Shown piece by piece: positions 8,719 to 15,220 of a stretch of DNA of 64,000 nt. The stretch is from Pseudomonas sp. BN102. GTDB lineage: Bacteria; Pseudomonadota; Gammaproteobacteria; Pseudomonadales; Pseudomonadaceae. The notes beneath the pieces were generated by a model. That model ran no database searches, was not told the origin of the DNA, and was given only the letters and a program-made list of their open reading frames with translations. The DNA lies in contig NZ_SSON01000077.1 of NCBI RefSeq assembly GCF_029871245.1, forward strand, positions 238,204-302,203. The letters run 5' to 3'. Each line of letters begins with the position of its first letter. Positions within the stretch are counted from its first letter, which is position 1. Both the position numbers and the translations under genes were made by a program.

Positions 8719-9618
8719 ATGCTGAAACGTCACATGCCCTCGATCACCGCCCTGCAATGTTTCGAGGCAGTGGCCCGGCACCTCAGTTTCACCCGCGCGT
8801 CCGAGGAGCTCGCCCTGACCCAGAGCGCGGTGAGCAAGCAGGTGGCACAACTGGAGGAACTGCTCCAGCACCTGCTATTCCGCCGCGTGCGCCGACGCCT
8901 GCAGCTGACCCCGGCGGGCTCGCTCTACCTCACCGAGGTACGCAAGATCCTCACCCAGGTGGAGATGTCCACCCACTACATGCTGTCCTACGGCGGCGAC
9001 ACCGACGTGCTGCGGGTGGCCACCCCGCCGACTTTCGGTGCGCGCTGGCTGATCCCCCGGCTCAAGGGCTGGCGCCTGCGCCACCCGAACATCCACCTTG
9101 ACCTGCGCAACGAGCTGGAGCCCACCGCCCTGACCCAGGGCCGTTGCGACCTGGCCTTCTTCTTCGGCCAGGGCGCCTTGCCTGGCGCCGAGTGCATCCG
9201 CCTGTTCGGCGAGGAAGTGGTGCCGGTCTGCGCACCGAGCGTGATGCCCACGCAGCCCTTCACCGAACCGACCCAGCTCACCGAGTTGGTACTGCTGCAG
9301 AACGCCACCCGCCCGGAAGCCTGGCACGAATGGTTCCAGAGCCAGGACCGGCACACCGAGCACAGCTACCACGGGCCGCGCTTCGACACCTCCTACATGT
9401 GCATCCGTGCCGCCCAGGCCGGCTGCGGCGTGGCCCTGCTGCCACGCTTTCTGGTGGAAGAGGAACTGGCCGAAGGCAAGCTGGTGATCCCCTGGGACCA
9501 CCCCATGCCCAGCCGTAACGCCTACTACCTGGCCTACCCTGAGCACGTGGCCGAAGTACCCAAGGTGCGCGACTTCGTGCGCTGGATGCTGGAGCAGATG
9601 GATCAGGAACCGCTGTAA
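8719..9618 (+). CDS. amaR: LysR-family regulator AmaR
   Basis: Transcription factor of 299 residues, divergent from amaB. The N-terminal helix-turn-helix covers about residues 5-62 (PSITALQCFEAVARHLSFTR, then TQSAVSKQVAQLE) and the rest is the periplasmic-binding-like effector domain, including the segment GCGVALLPRFLVEEEL typical of GcvA/AmpR-like LysR proteins. An open frame exists 24 codons further upstream, but MLKRHMPSIT matches the family start; its Shine-Dalgarno is weak (AAGAGA). Family knowledge: AmaR (PA4914 in P. aeruginosa) controls pipecolate/lysine genes; the position here fits that role. Confidence 0.85.
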   Translation: MLKRHMPSITALQCFEAVARHLSFTRASEELALTQSAVSKQVAQLEELLQHLLFRRVRRRLQLTPAGSLYLTEVRKILTQVEMSTHYMLSYGGDTDVLRVATPPTFGARWLIPRLKGWRLRHPNIHLDLRNELEPTALTQGRCDLAFFFGQGALPGAECIRLFGEEVVPVCAPSVMPTQPFTEPTQLTELVLLQNATRPEAWHEWFQSQDRHTEHSYHGPRFDTSYMCIRAAQAGCGVALLPRFLVEEELAEGKLVIPWDHPMPSRNAYYLAYPEHVAEVPKVRDFVRWMLEQMDQEPL

Positions 9619-9642
9619 CAGGATCACTGCAGGCGATTCTTT

Positions 9643-9676
9643 TCCTGTGGGAACGAATTCATTCGCCCCCACAGGA
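9643..9676. repeat. REP-like nested palindrome after amaR
   Basis: TCCTGTGGG and CCCACAGGA enclose an inner dyad CGAAT/ATTCG. The core GCGAATTCATTCGC-like sequence recurs near 13,286, 25,961 and 62,666. It lies in the gap between convergent amaR and azu. Confidence 0.7.
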
Positions 9677-9741
9677 GCAGGGACATGACTTCCCGAGGCT
9701 TCAGGAAAAAACGGAATGAACCCGGCGGTCGCTCCAGAAAC

Positions 9742-9771
9742 AAAAAAGGCCGCTACACGGAGCGGCCTTTT
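9742..9771. terminator. Bidirectional terminator of azu and amaR
   Basis: GGCCGCT acacgg AGCGGCC with six A on the left and TTTT on the right. Read on the minus strand it is a stem followed by TTTTTT, right after the azu stop; read on the plus strand it ends in TTTT, serving amaR. Confidence 0.88.
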
Positions 9772-9787
9772 CGTATCCACCTGTGGG

Positions 9788-10237
9788 TCAGTCGACCAGG
9801 GCCAGGGTACCTTTCATCATCGACACGTGCCCCGGGAAGGAGCAGAAGAACTCGTAGCTCTCGCCGGCGGCCAGCTTGGACACCTCGAAGGTCACGCTGG
9901 CGCTCTCGCCACCGCCGATCATCTTGGTGTGGGCGATGATGCGGGGGTCGTCAGCCTTCAGGTAGTCCTTGTCGAGGCCTGCGGTCATCCCTTCGGTGGC
10001 GATGGGCTGGGCATCGGAGGTCTTGCTCAGCACCCAGTTGTGGCCCATCACGTTCTTGGCCAGCTTGCCGGAGTGCTTGAGGTTCACGGTGAAGGTCTTG
10101 CAACTTTTGCTGACCTTGATTTCCTTCGTATCGAAAGTCATCTGGTCAGTGCCTTGCACATCCACGGTACATTCAGCAGCCAGCAGAGGTGCACTGGCCA
10201 GGGCCAGCACGGATGCAACGACGAGCTTGCGAATCAT
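9788..10237 (-). CDS. azu: Azurin, periplasmic blue copper protein
   Basis: Single-electron carrier in the periplasm. The 149-residue precursor has a 20-residue signal peptide ending PLLA, giving a mature protein that begins [10 protein letters not shown]. All type-1 copper ligands are present at the canonical mature positions: Gly45, His46 (GHNW), Cys112, His117 and Met121 ([10 protein letters not shown]). The disulfide Cys3-Cys26 is present too. The open frame continues 31 codons upstream, but [10 protein letters not shown] has AAGGAG at proper spacing and the right signal peptide. Divergent from a LysE-type gene with 120 bases between; I see no clear ANR box there, unlike the reported anaerobic control in P. 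aeruginosa. Confidence 0.97.
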   Translation of the reverse strand: MIRKLVVASVLALASAPLLAAECTVDVQGTDQMTFDTKEIKVSKSCKTFTVNLKHSGKLAKNVMGHNWVLSKTSDAQPIATEGMTAGLDKDYLKADDPRIIAHTKMIGGGESASVTFEVSKLAAGESYEFFCSFPGHVSMMKGTLALVD

Positions 10238-10357
10238 GGGAGTCTCCTTGGCAGAATGGGCAAAAGGCCCAACTAGGGAGACTGCCCGATTTGCCGGCGA
10301 GTTCCCATGACCTGCGGCAACTGGCCGCAACCCTGTTTACAAGGAGTTTCACCCCCC

Positions 10358-10981
10358 ATGCTGTCCTTCTTCATCGCCGCGATGCTCCTGGGCTTCGTGT
10401 TCAACGCCGCGCCCGGTGCGGTCTTCAGCGAAACCCTGCGACGCGGCCTGCGGGGTGGCTACCAACCCGCACTGATGGTGCAGATCGGCTCGCTGGTGGG
10501 CGACGCCACCTGGGCCGCGCTTGGCCTCACGGGTCTCGCCCTGTTGCTGGACAGCGCCGCCGTGCGCTATCCGCTGACCATCGCCAGCGCCCTCTACCTC
10601 GGCTGGCTCGGGCTGCAGTCACTGCGCGACGCCCACCGGCCGCCGCCGCCCTCGACCGAAGAGGGCGGCGCCAGCGGCAGCGCCTTCGCCTCGGGCGCGG
10701 CGCTGTCCCTGACCAACCCGCAGAACATCGTCTACTGGGCCGCCATGGGCGGTGCCATGGCAGCCGTTGGCGTAGCGCAGCCGACGCCCATGCACCTGGC
10801 GGTCTTCTTCGGCGGCTTCATGCTGTCCTCGCTGCTCTGGTGCTTCATCTGTGCCGGCCTGGTGGACTGGTTCCGCCGCGCCGCCTCCACCCTCTGGCAC
10901 CGCCTCACCTACCTGGCTTGCGGCCTGTGCCTGCTGGGGCTTTCGGGAATGACGGCGGCGGAACTGCTGAAACTGGCCTGA
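10358..10981 (+). CDS. LysE-family amino acid exporter
   Basis: Inner-membrane protein of 207 residues with about six hydrophobic segments. The N-terminus (FFIAAMLLGFVFNAAPGAVFSETLRRGLRGG) carries the LysE/RhtB hallmark of a small-residue helix followed by PGPxxx-like AAPGAVF and a GxRxG loop. NPQNIVYWAAMGG in the middle matches the NPK/NPQ motif of the family. The start is preceded by AAGGAG. Substrate is unknown; basic amino acids, homoserine or threonine are typical. Divergent from azurin, with no functional link evident. Confidence 0.8.
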   Translation: MLSFFIAAMLLGFVFNAAPGAVFSETLRRGLRGGYQPALMVQIGSLVGDATWAALGLTGLALLLDSAAVRYPLTIASALYLGWLGLQSLRDAHRPPPPSTEEGGASGSAFASGAALSLTNPQNIVYWAAMGGAMAAVGVAQPTPMHLAVFFGGFMLSSLLWCFICAGLVDWFRRAASTLWHRLTYLACGLCLLGLSGMTAAELLKLA

Positions 10982-11066
10982 CCTATAGGGCTGATCGAGA
11001 CAATCAACGGGCGGGCCGTGCGAGGCGGCCCTAGCATGGCGCCATTCATCCATAAGGAGATGTGCC

Positions 11067-11132
11067 ATGAACTTCCTGCAAAGCCTGCTCGCCGCCTACG
11101 CCGCCGGGGCCTGCGGCGCTTCCGCCGAATAG
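11067..11132 (+). CDS. Possible 21-residue microprotein or leader peptide
   Basis: A 21-codon frame starting [14 protein letters not shown] and ending GASAE follows a strong ribosome site (AAGGAG, seven bases before the ATG). It is one hydrophobic, alanine-rich segment with a single Cys. It sits alone in a 252-base gap between the LysE-type gene and the LOG gene. It may be a membrane microprotein, a regulatory leader or chance; no homologue is recognised. Confidence 0.35.
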   Translation: MNFLQSLLAAYAAGACGASAE

Positions 11133-11233
11133 CCCTGCCGTCCTACCGTTCGGAAGCTGACCACTCGCACAGCTTGGAGCCCGAGGCCGAAGCCGGTACT
11201 CTTGCGCGCTTTTTTTCGCACCAGGAGTCCCCC

Positions 11234-11821
11234 ATGCCCTTGCGTTCCATCTGCGTGTTCTGCGGTGCCAGCCCCGGCGCCAAGCCGATCTACCGTGAAA
11301 CCGCCGCCCTCCTGGGCCACACCCTGGCCGAGCGCGGCATCACGTTGGTCTACGGCGGTGGCGCGGTTGGCCTGATGGGCACGGTCGCCGATGCGGCCCT
11401 GGCCGCCGGTGGCGAGGTCATCGGGGTGATTCCGCAGAGCCTGATGGACGCCGAAATCGGCCACAAGGGCCTGACCCGCCTGGAAGTGGTGGATGGCATG
11501 CACGCGCGCAAGGCACGCATGGCCGAACTCTCCGACGCCTTCATCGCCCTGCCCGGCGGCCTAGGCACACTGGAAGAGCTCTTCGAGATCTGGACCTGGG
11601 GCCAGCTCGGCTACCACAGCAAGCCGCTGGGTCTGTTGGAAGTGAACAGCTTCTACGACAAGCTCACCGATTTCCTCGACCACCTGGTGGAAGAGCGCTT
11701 CGTCCGCGACCAGCACCGCGGCATGCTGCAGGTCGGCGGCCACCCGGAGACCCTGCTCGACCGCCTGGAAGCCTGGCGCCCCAGCAGCGCCCCGAAGTGG
11801 GTCGATCGCAAGCCTCATTGA
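11234..11821 (+). CDS. LOG-family protein (TIGR00730)
   Basis: Cytosolic Rossmann-fold nucleotide hydrolase of 195 residues, the family length. Diagnostic motifs are present: GGGAVGLMG (41-49), MHARKARM (89-96) and PGGLGTLEE (107-115). Plant and some bacterial LOG proteins cleave ribose-phosphate from cytokinin nucleotides or AMP-like compounds; the physiological role in Pseudomonas is not established. The frame is open further upstream, but the ATG at 11234 has CAGGAG and gives the conserved N-terminus [13 protein letters not shown]. Corresponds, as I recall, to PA4923 beside azurin. Confidence 0.92.
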   Translation: MPLRSICVFCGASPGAKPIYRETAALLGHTLAERGITLVYGGGAVGLMGTVADAALAAGGEVIGVIPQSLMDAEIGHKGLTRLEVVDGMHARKARMAELSDAFIALPGGLGTLEELFEIWTWGQLGYHSKPLGLLEVNSFYDKLTDFLDHLVEERFVRDQHRGMLQVGGHPETLLDRLEAWRPSSAPKWVDRKPH

Positions 11822-11825
11822 TCCC

Positions 11826-11903
11826 TGGCCCGGCTAGATTCTGTACGAAAGGTCGCCGAGCTCAGGCAGTTTTCGTACAGAATCCTGACTCCCTGCCGGG
11901 CCA
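11826..11903 (+). repeat. Nested inverted repeat between LOG and DUF3465 genes
   Basis: Outer arms TGGCCCGGC (11826-11834) and GCCGGGCCA (11895-11903) enclose inner arms GATTCTGTACGAAA (11837-11850) and TTTCGTACAGAATC (11871-11884), all perfect. The inner loop is 20 bases. This would fold into one ~78-base RNA stem with an asymmetric internal loop. There is no U-tract. It may be a repeat element, an RNA-processing site or the terminator of the LOG gene; the TGTAC-centred arms could also bind protein. Confidence 0.65.
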
Positions 11904-11920
11904 CGCAAAGGACCTGCCCC

Positions 11921-12352
11921 ATGAAGAAGATCCTCCTCATCCTCGCCCTGGGCCTCGGCCTCTACGGCGTCTACGAGCGCAATCCGCAACTCTTCTCCCC
12001 CGCCGAGCAGCACGCCTCTGCCGATGGCCAGCTGCGCGAGGCCTTCGAGCAGCGTCAAAGCGACCTCCAGATCGAAGGCAAGGGCGTGGTGGCCAAGGTC
12101 CTGCGCGATGACCTCAAGGGCAGCCGCCATCAGCGCTTCATCCTGAAAACCGCCGATGGACTGTCGCTGCTGGTGGCGCACAATATCGACCTGGCCCCGC
12201 GCATCGACGGCCTGCGCGAAGGCGACGAGGTGGGTTTCTTCGGCGAGTACGAATGGAACGCCAAGGGCGGTGTGATCCACTGGACCCACCATGATCCGGC
12301 CGGTCGCCATGTCGGCGGCTGGCTCAAGCACAAGGGCCGCACCTACGAGTAG
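11921..12352 (+). CDS. DUF3465 exported protein
   Basis: Small protein of 143 residues with an N-terminal hydrophobic signal/anchor ([17 protein letters not shown]). The rest is a compact domain with [23 protein letters not shown] and the very conserved C-terminal [22 protein letters not shown], the signature of DUF3465. These His residues could bind metal, but the function is unknown. It looks like an OB-like beta-barrel. Ten bases separate it from the DCC gene, and a GNAT gene follows four bases later, so the three form a small operon. Confidence 0.78.
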   Translation: MKKILLILALGLGLYGVYERNPQLFSPAEQHASADGQLREAFEQRQSDLQIEGKGVVAKVLRDDLKGSRHQRFILKTADGLSLLVAHNIDLAPRIDGLREGDEVGFFGEYEWNAKGGVIHWTHHDPAGRHVGGWLKHKGRTYE

Positions 12353-12362
12353 GGAGCAGCGC

Positions 12363-12737
12363 ATGGCAGGCGACGACGGGCGGATCAAGGTCTACTACAA
12401 CAGCGCCTGCCCCGTGTGCAAAGCCAGCATCGAGGGCCAGAAGGGCAAGACCACCGCTTGCCAGGTGGAATGGGCGGACATCCACCAGGACAACGCCGCG
12501 GTCGGTGAAATCGGCGAGAACCTCGAATACGTCCGCGAACGCCTGCACCTGGTGGACGAGCAGGGCGTGAAGCGCATGGGTGTGGATGCCTTCATCGTGC
12601 TCTGGCGCCACTCGCCGGGCGAGGAATGGAAGGCCCGGCTGTTCTCCCTGCCGCTCATCCACGGCCTGGCGCAACTGGCCTACAAGGCCTTCGCCCGCCT
12701 GCTCTACCGCTGGAACAAGGCCTTGCACCACTGGTGA
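12363..12737 (+). CDS. DCC-family thiol-disulfide oxidoreductase (DUF393)
   Basis: Predicted thioredoxin-fold protein of 124 residues. The usual DGxCPxC start is altered to YYNSACPVC, keeping both Cys of the CxxC pair but with Ser-Ala instead of Asp-Gly/Asp before it. Downstream KTTACQVEWADI fits the family strand, and the C-terminus (HGLAQLAYKAFARLLYRWN) matches the DUF393 tail. Start ATG follows GGGAG; a longer frame upstream overlaps the DUF3465 gene. Redox role inferred from family only. Confidence 0.75.
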   Translation: MAGDDGRIKVYYNSACPVCKASIEGQKGKTTACQVEWADIHQDNAAVGEIGENLEYVRERLHLVDEQGVKRMGVDAFIVLWRHSPGEEWKARLFSLPLIHGLAQLAYKAFARLLYRWNKALHHW

Positions 12738-12741
12738 CCCT

Positions 12742-13188
12742 ATGACGACAACGATCGAAACCCTGACGTCCCTCTCCCCCGCCGACCGCCAGCGCCTGGT
12801 GGAGGTCTGGGAAAGCGCGGTGCGCGCTACCCACCACTTCCTCGGCGAAGACGACATCCAGTTCTTCAAGCCCCTGGTACGCGACGCCTATCTGGATTCA
12901 ATGCGGCTCACCTGCCTGCGTGACGCCGCAGGCCGCATCGCCGGTTTCATCGGTACGACCGGAGACCGGGTGGACATGCTCTTCGTCGATCCCGCGCAGC
13001 ATGGCCGGGGCATCGGCCGCGCACTGCTGGAGCACGCCCTGGCTTGTGGGGCCCGGACGGTCGATGTTAACGAACAGAACCCGCAGGCAGTGGGCTTCTT
13101 CCTGCGCATGGGCTTCGTCCGGGCCGGTCGCTCGGAAATCGACGCCCTGGGCAAGGCGTTTCCCGTCCTGCACCTGGTCAAGGAATAG
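12742..13188 (+). CDS. GNAT N-acetyltransferase, YjaB-like
   Basis: Acetyl-CoA-dependent acyltransferase of 148 residues. It closely resembles E. coli YjaB over its whole length: ESAVRATHHFLGEDD near the N-terminus, VDMLFVDPAQHGRGIGRALLEHAL (acetyl-CoA loop Q/RxxGxG/A around residue 83) and VNEQNPQAVGFFLRMGFVRAGRSE. The acceptor is not known. Start ATG is four bases after the DCC stop; the frame is open further upstream inside that gene. Last gene of the DUF3465-DCC-GNAT operon. Confidence 0.82.
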   Translation: MTTTIETLTSLSPADRQRLVEVWESAVRATHHFLGEDDIQFFKPLVRDAYLDSMRLTCLRDAAGRIAGFIGTTGDRVDMLFVDPAQHGRGIGRALLEHALACGARTVDVNEQNPQAVGFFLRMGFVRAGRSEIDALGKAFPVLHLVKE

Positions 13189-13285
13189 ACCCGGGTCGGG
13201 CTCGCGATCCCCATGCGGTATCGGTGGCGATGGGTATCGCTCCGCTCGCTGAGCGCCGCCCGATCCATCCTACGAAGCTTGTAGG

Positions 13286-13320
13286 GGCGAATTCATTCGC
13301 CAAGCAGGCCGCGGGCCTGC
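13286..13320. repeat. Paired REP-like dyads between GNAT and mscS genes
   Basis: GGCGAAT tc ATTCGCC (13286-13301) is followed at once by GCAGGCC gcg GGCCTGC (13304-13320). The preceding text (gatgggtatcgctccgctc, cccgatccatcctacgaagc) belongs to the repeat family also seen near 21,361 and 25,907. It lies between convergent genes, where it probably acts as a bidirectional transcription barrier. Confidence 0.7.
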
Positions 13321-13339
13321 CCGTCGAATTGCCGACAGA

Positions 13340-14188
13340 TTACCCCTGCGGTTGCTGCACGATGATGGTCTGCGCCGGCATGGGCGCTGGGAAGTCGGTA
13401 CCGAGGGCGTCCTTGATGGTGCGGTTGGAGTCGAAATACACCTGCCAGTAGTTGTCGTTGTGGCAGTAGGGACGCACCGCCAGCACCGGGCCAACGAGGT
13501 TGAACTCGAGGATTTCCACATCCACCGGCGGGTCGGTGAGGACGTTGGAGATGGCGGCGATGCGCTGCTTGAGCAGGGCAACGGCGGCCTGGTAGTCGGC
13601 GGCGCCGGACAACTGGGCCTTCAGCTCCACACGGCGGAAGTCGTTGTGGCTGAAGTTCTGGATGTTGTCGCTGAAGATCTTGTTGTTGCCCACCAGGGTC
13701 ATCACGTTGTCCGGGGTGTTGATAGTGGTGGCGAACAGACCGATCTCCTTCACCGTGCCGACCACCCCGCCGGCGCTGATGAAATCGCCCACCTTGAACG
13801 GCCGCAGGACGATGATGAAGCCACCCGCCGCGAGGTTCGCCAGCAGTCCCGACCAGGCCATGCCGATGGCCAGGCCGACCGCTGCGATCAGTGCCGCCAG
13901 GCTGGTGGTCTGGATGCCGAAGTAGCCGAGGATGCCCACCACCAGCAGGATGTTCAGGGTCACGGTGATGAAGGAGCCGACGTAGCGCAGCACGGTCGGG
14001 TCCGCCTTCTGCCGCTCCAGGGAACGCTGGACCAGGCTTACCGCGAAGTTGATCAGCCAGCGGCCGATCACCCAGAAGGCGATGGCCGCGAGGATCTTGA
14101 TGCCGAAGGTGGTGGCGTACTGCATGACAGTGGTCATGAACGCGCTGACTTTCTCGGTACCTACATTGACGATCGTTGTTTCATCCAT
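13340..14188 (-). CDS. Small-conductance mechanosensitive channel, MscS family
   Basis: Inner-membrane osmotic release valve, 282 residues, the core MscS size. Three membrane segments lie in the first ~130 residues. The pore helix TM3 is visible as SLAALIAAVGLAIGMAWSGLLANLAAGGFIIVLRPFKVGDFI, with the Gly/Ala packing pattern of MscS. After it comes the beta domain (VVGTVKEIGLFATTINTPDN) with the family motif NNKIFSDNIQNFS. Start ATG has AAGGTG upstream. Gene corresponds to PA4925 as I recall. It ends on the paired dyads at 13,286-13,320. Confidence 0.9.
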   Translation of the reverse strand: MDETTIVNVGTEKVSAFMTTVMQYATTFGIKILAAIAFWVIGRWLINFAVSLVQRSLERQKADPTVLRYVGSFITVTLNILLVVGILGYFGIQTTSLAALIAAVGLAIGMAWSGLLANLAAGGFIIVLRPFKVGDFISAGGVVGTVKEIGLFATTINTPDNVMTLVGNNKIFSDNIQNFSHNDFRRVELKAQLSGAADYQAAVALLKQRIAAISNVLTDPPVDVEILEFNLVGPVLAVRPYCHNDNYWQVYFDSNRTIKDALGTDFPAPMPAQTIIVQQPQG

Positions 14189-14284
14189 GGCGAAGCACCT
14201 TGCAGGAGAGAAGTGGCCTCGAAAAAGCTAGCACGGCGCCGGTAAAGTGCCTGTCCGCCGGGCATCGTGCGCCCATCCTACGAA

Positions 14285-15220
14285 TTAAACGGCGAGTTCC
14301 CAGAGCGGCATCACGGTCACCCGCACCTCGGGGTCGTGGCTGCCGCCGCCGAGGATGACCCCGCGCAGGGGCGAGACATCGGAGAAGTCGCGACCCCAGG
14401 CCAGGGTGATGTGCTCCAGGTTGGGCAGGATGTTGTTGGTGGGGTCGAAATCCACCCAGCCACTGCGCGGGCAGTAGACCGACACCCAGGCGTGGGAGGC
14501 ATCGGCGCCGATCAGCCGTGGCTGACCGGGCGGCGGCTGGGTCAGCAGGTAACCGCTGACGTAGCGCGCCGCCAGCCCGCGGGAGCGCAGGCAGGCGAGC
14601 ATCAGGTGCGCGAAGTCCTGGCAGACCCCGCGACGGCGCTCCAGCACCTCGGTCAACGGCGTCGCCACCTGGGTGGCGTCGGCATCGAAGGCGAACTCGC
14701 TGAAGATCTTCTCCATCAGCGCGGCCGTGCCCTGCAGCAGCGGCCGACCCGCCGGAAAACTGCCGGCGGCGTACTCGGCGAACTGGCGCTTGATGCGCAC
14801 ATAGGGCGACTCCACCCGGTAGCGGCAGGCGTCCAGTTCGATGGGCGACAAGGCGCGGCCGGTATAGGCCAGGCTCGCCGGCACCAGCTCCCAGGCCGGC
14901 GAGGCAGCCAGGTCGATCGGACCGTGGGGCAGCACCTCGACTTGCAGGCGGGTGTTCACCTGCAATTCGTCATGAGGGCGCTCGAAGGCCAGGCGCGTCA
15001 GCGGATTGCCGAACACGTCCAGCAGGTCCTGGCGCAGGGTGGGCTCCGGCTCCACCAGCAATTGCTGGCCGCTGCACCGCTGCCAGGGGCAGTCCCGCGG
15101 CCAGAGGTGGACCAGCTGCTGGGACAGGGAAACCGGCGCCGAATAGCGATAGTGGGTGTCGTGGAACACCTGGTAGCGGGCGCCCTGCACAGGGGCGATG
15201 GACTGGGCTTGCGCTCGCAT
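14285..15220 (-). CDS. Transglutaminase-like cysteine peptidase (COG1305)
   Basis: Cytosolic protein of 311 residues: an N-terminal beta domain (about 15-150) and a transglutaminase-fold catalytic domain (about 165-285). The triad looks intact: Cys200 in RRRGVCQDFAHLM, His243 in DASHAWVSVY and Asp259 in WVDFDPTNN. No signal peptide is seen. Its ATG overlaps the stop of the ATP-grasp gene (TGATG), so they are coupled. In such operons these enzymes are predicted (Iyer and colleagues' amidoligase/ATP-grasp surveys) to cleave or cross-link peptides made by the neighbouring ligases; no substrate is proven. Confidence 0.88.
   Translation of the reverse strand: MRAQAQSIAPVQGARYQVFHDTHYRYSAPVSLSQQLVHLWPRDCPWQRCSGQQLLVEPEPTLRQDLLDVFGNPLTRLAFERPHDELQVNTRLQVEVLPHGPIDLAASPAWELVPASLAYTGRALSPIELDACRYRVESPYVRIKRQFAEYAAGSFPAGRPLLQGTAALMEKIFSEFAFDADATQVATPLTEVLERRRGVCQDFAHLMLACLRSRGLAARYVSGYLLTQPPPGQPRLIGADASHAWVSVYCPRSGWVDFDPTNNILPNLEHITLAWGRDFSDVSPLRGVILGGGSHDPEVRVTVMPLWELAV

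Noticed and set aside
10238-10357. ANR/Fnr box upstream of azurin
   Set aside because: No TTGAT-N4-ATCAA-like sequence found in the 120-base divergent gap.
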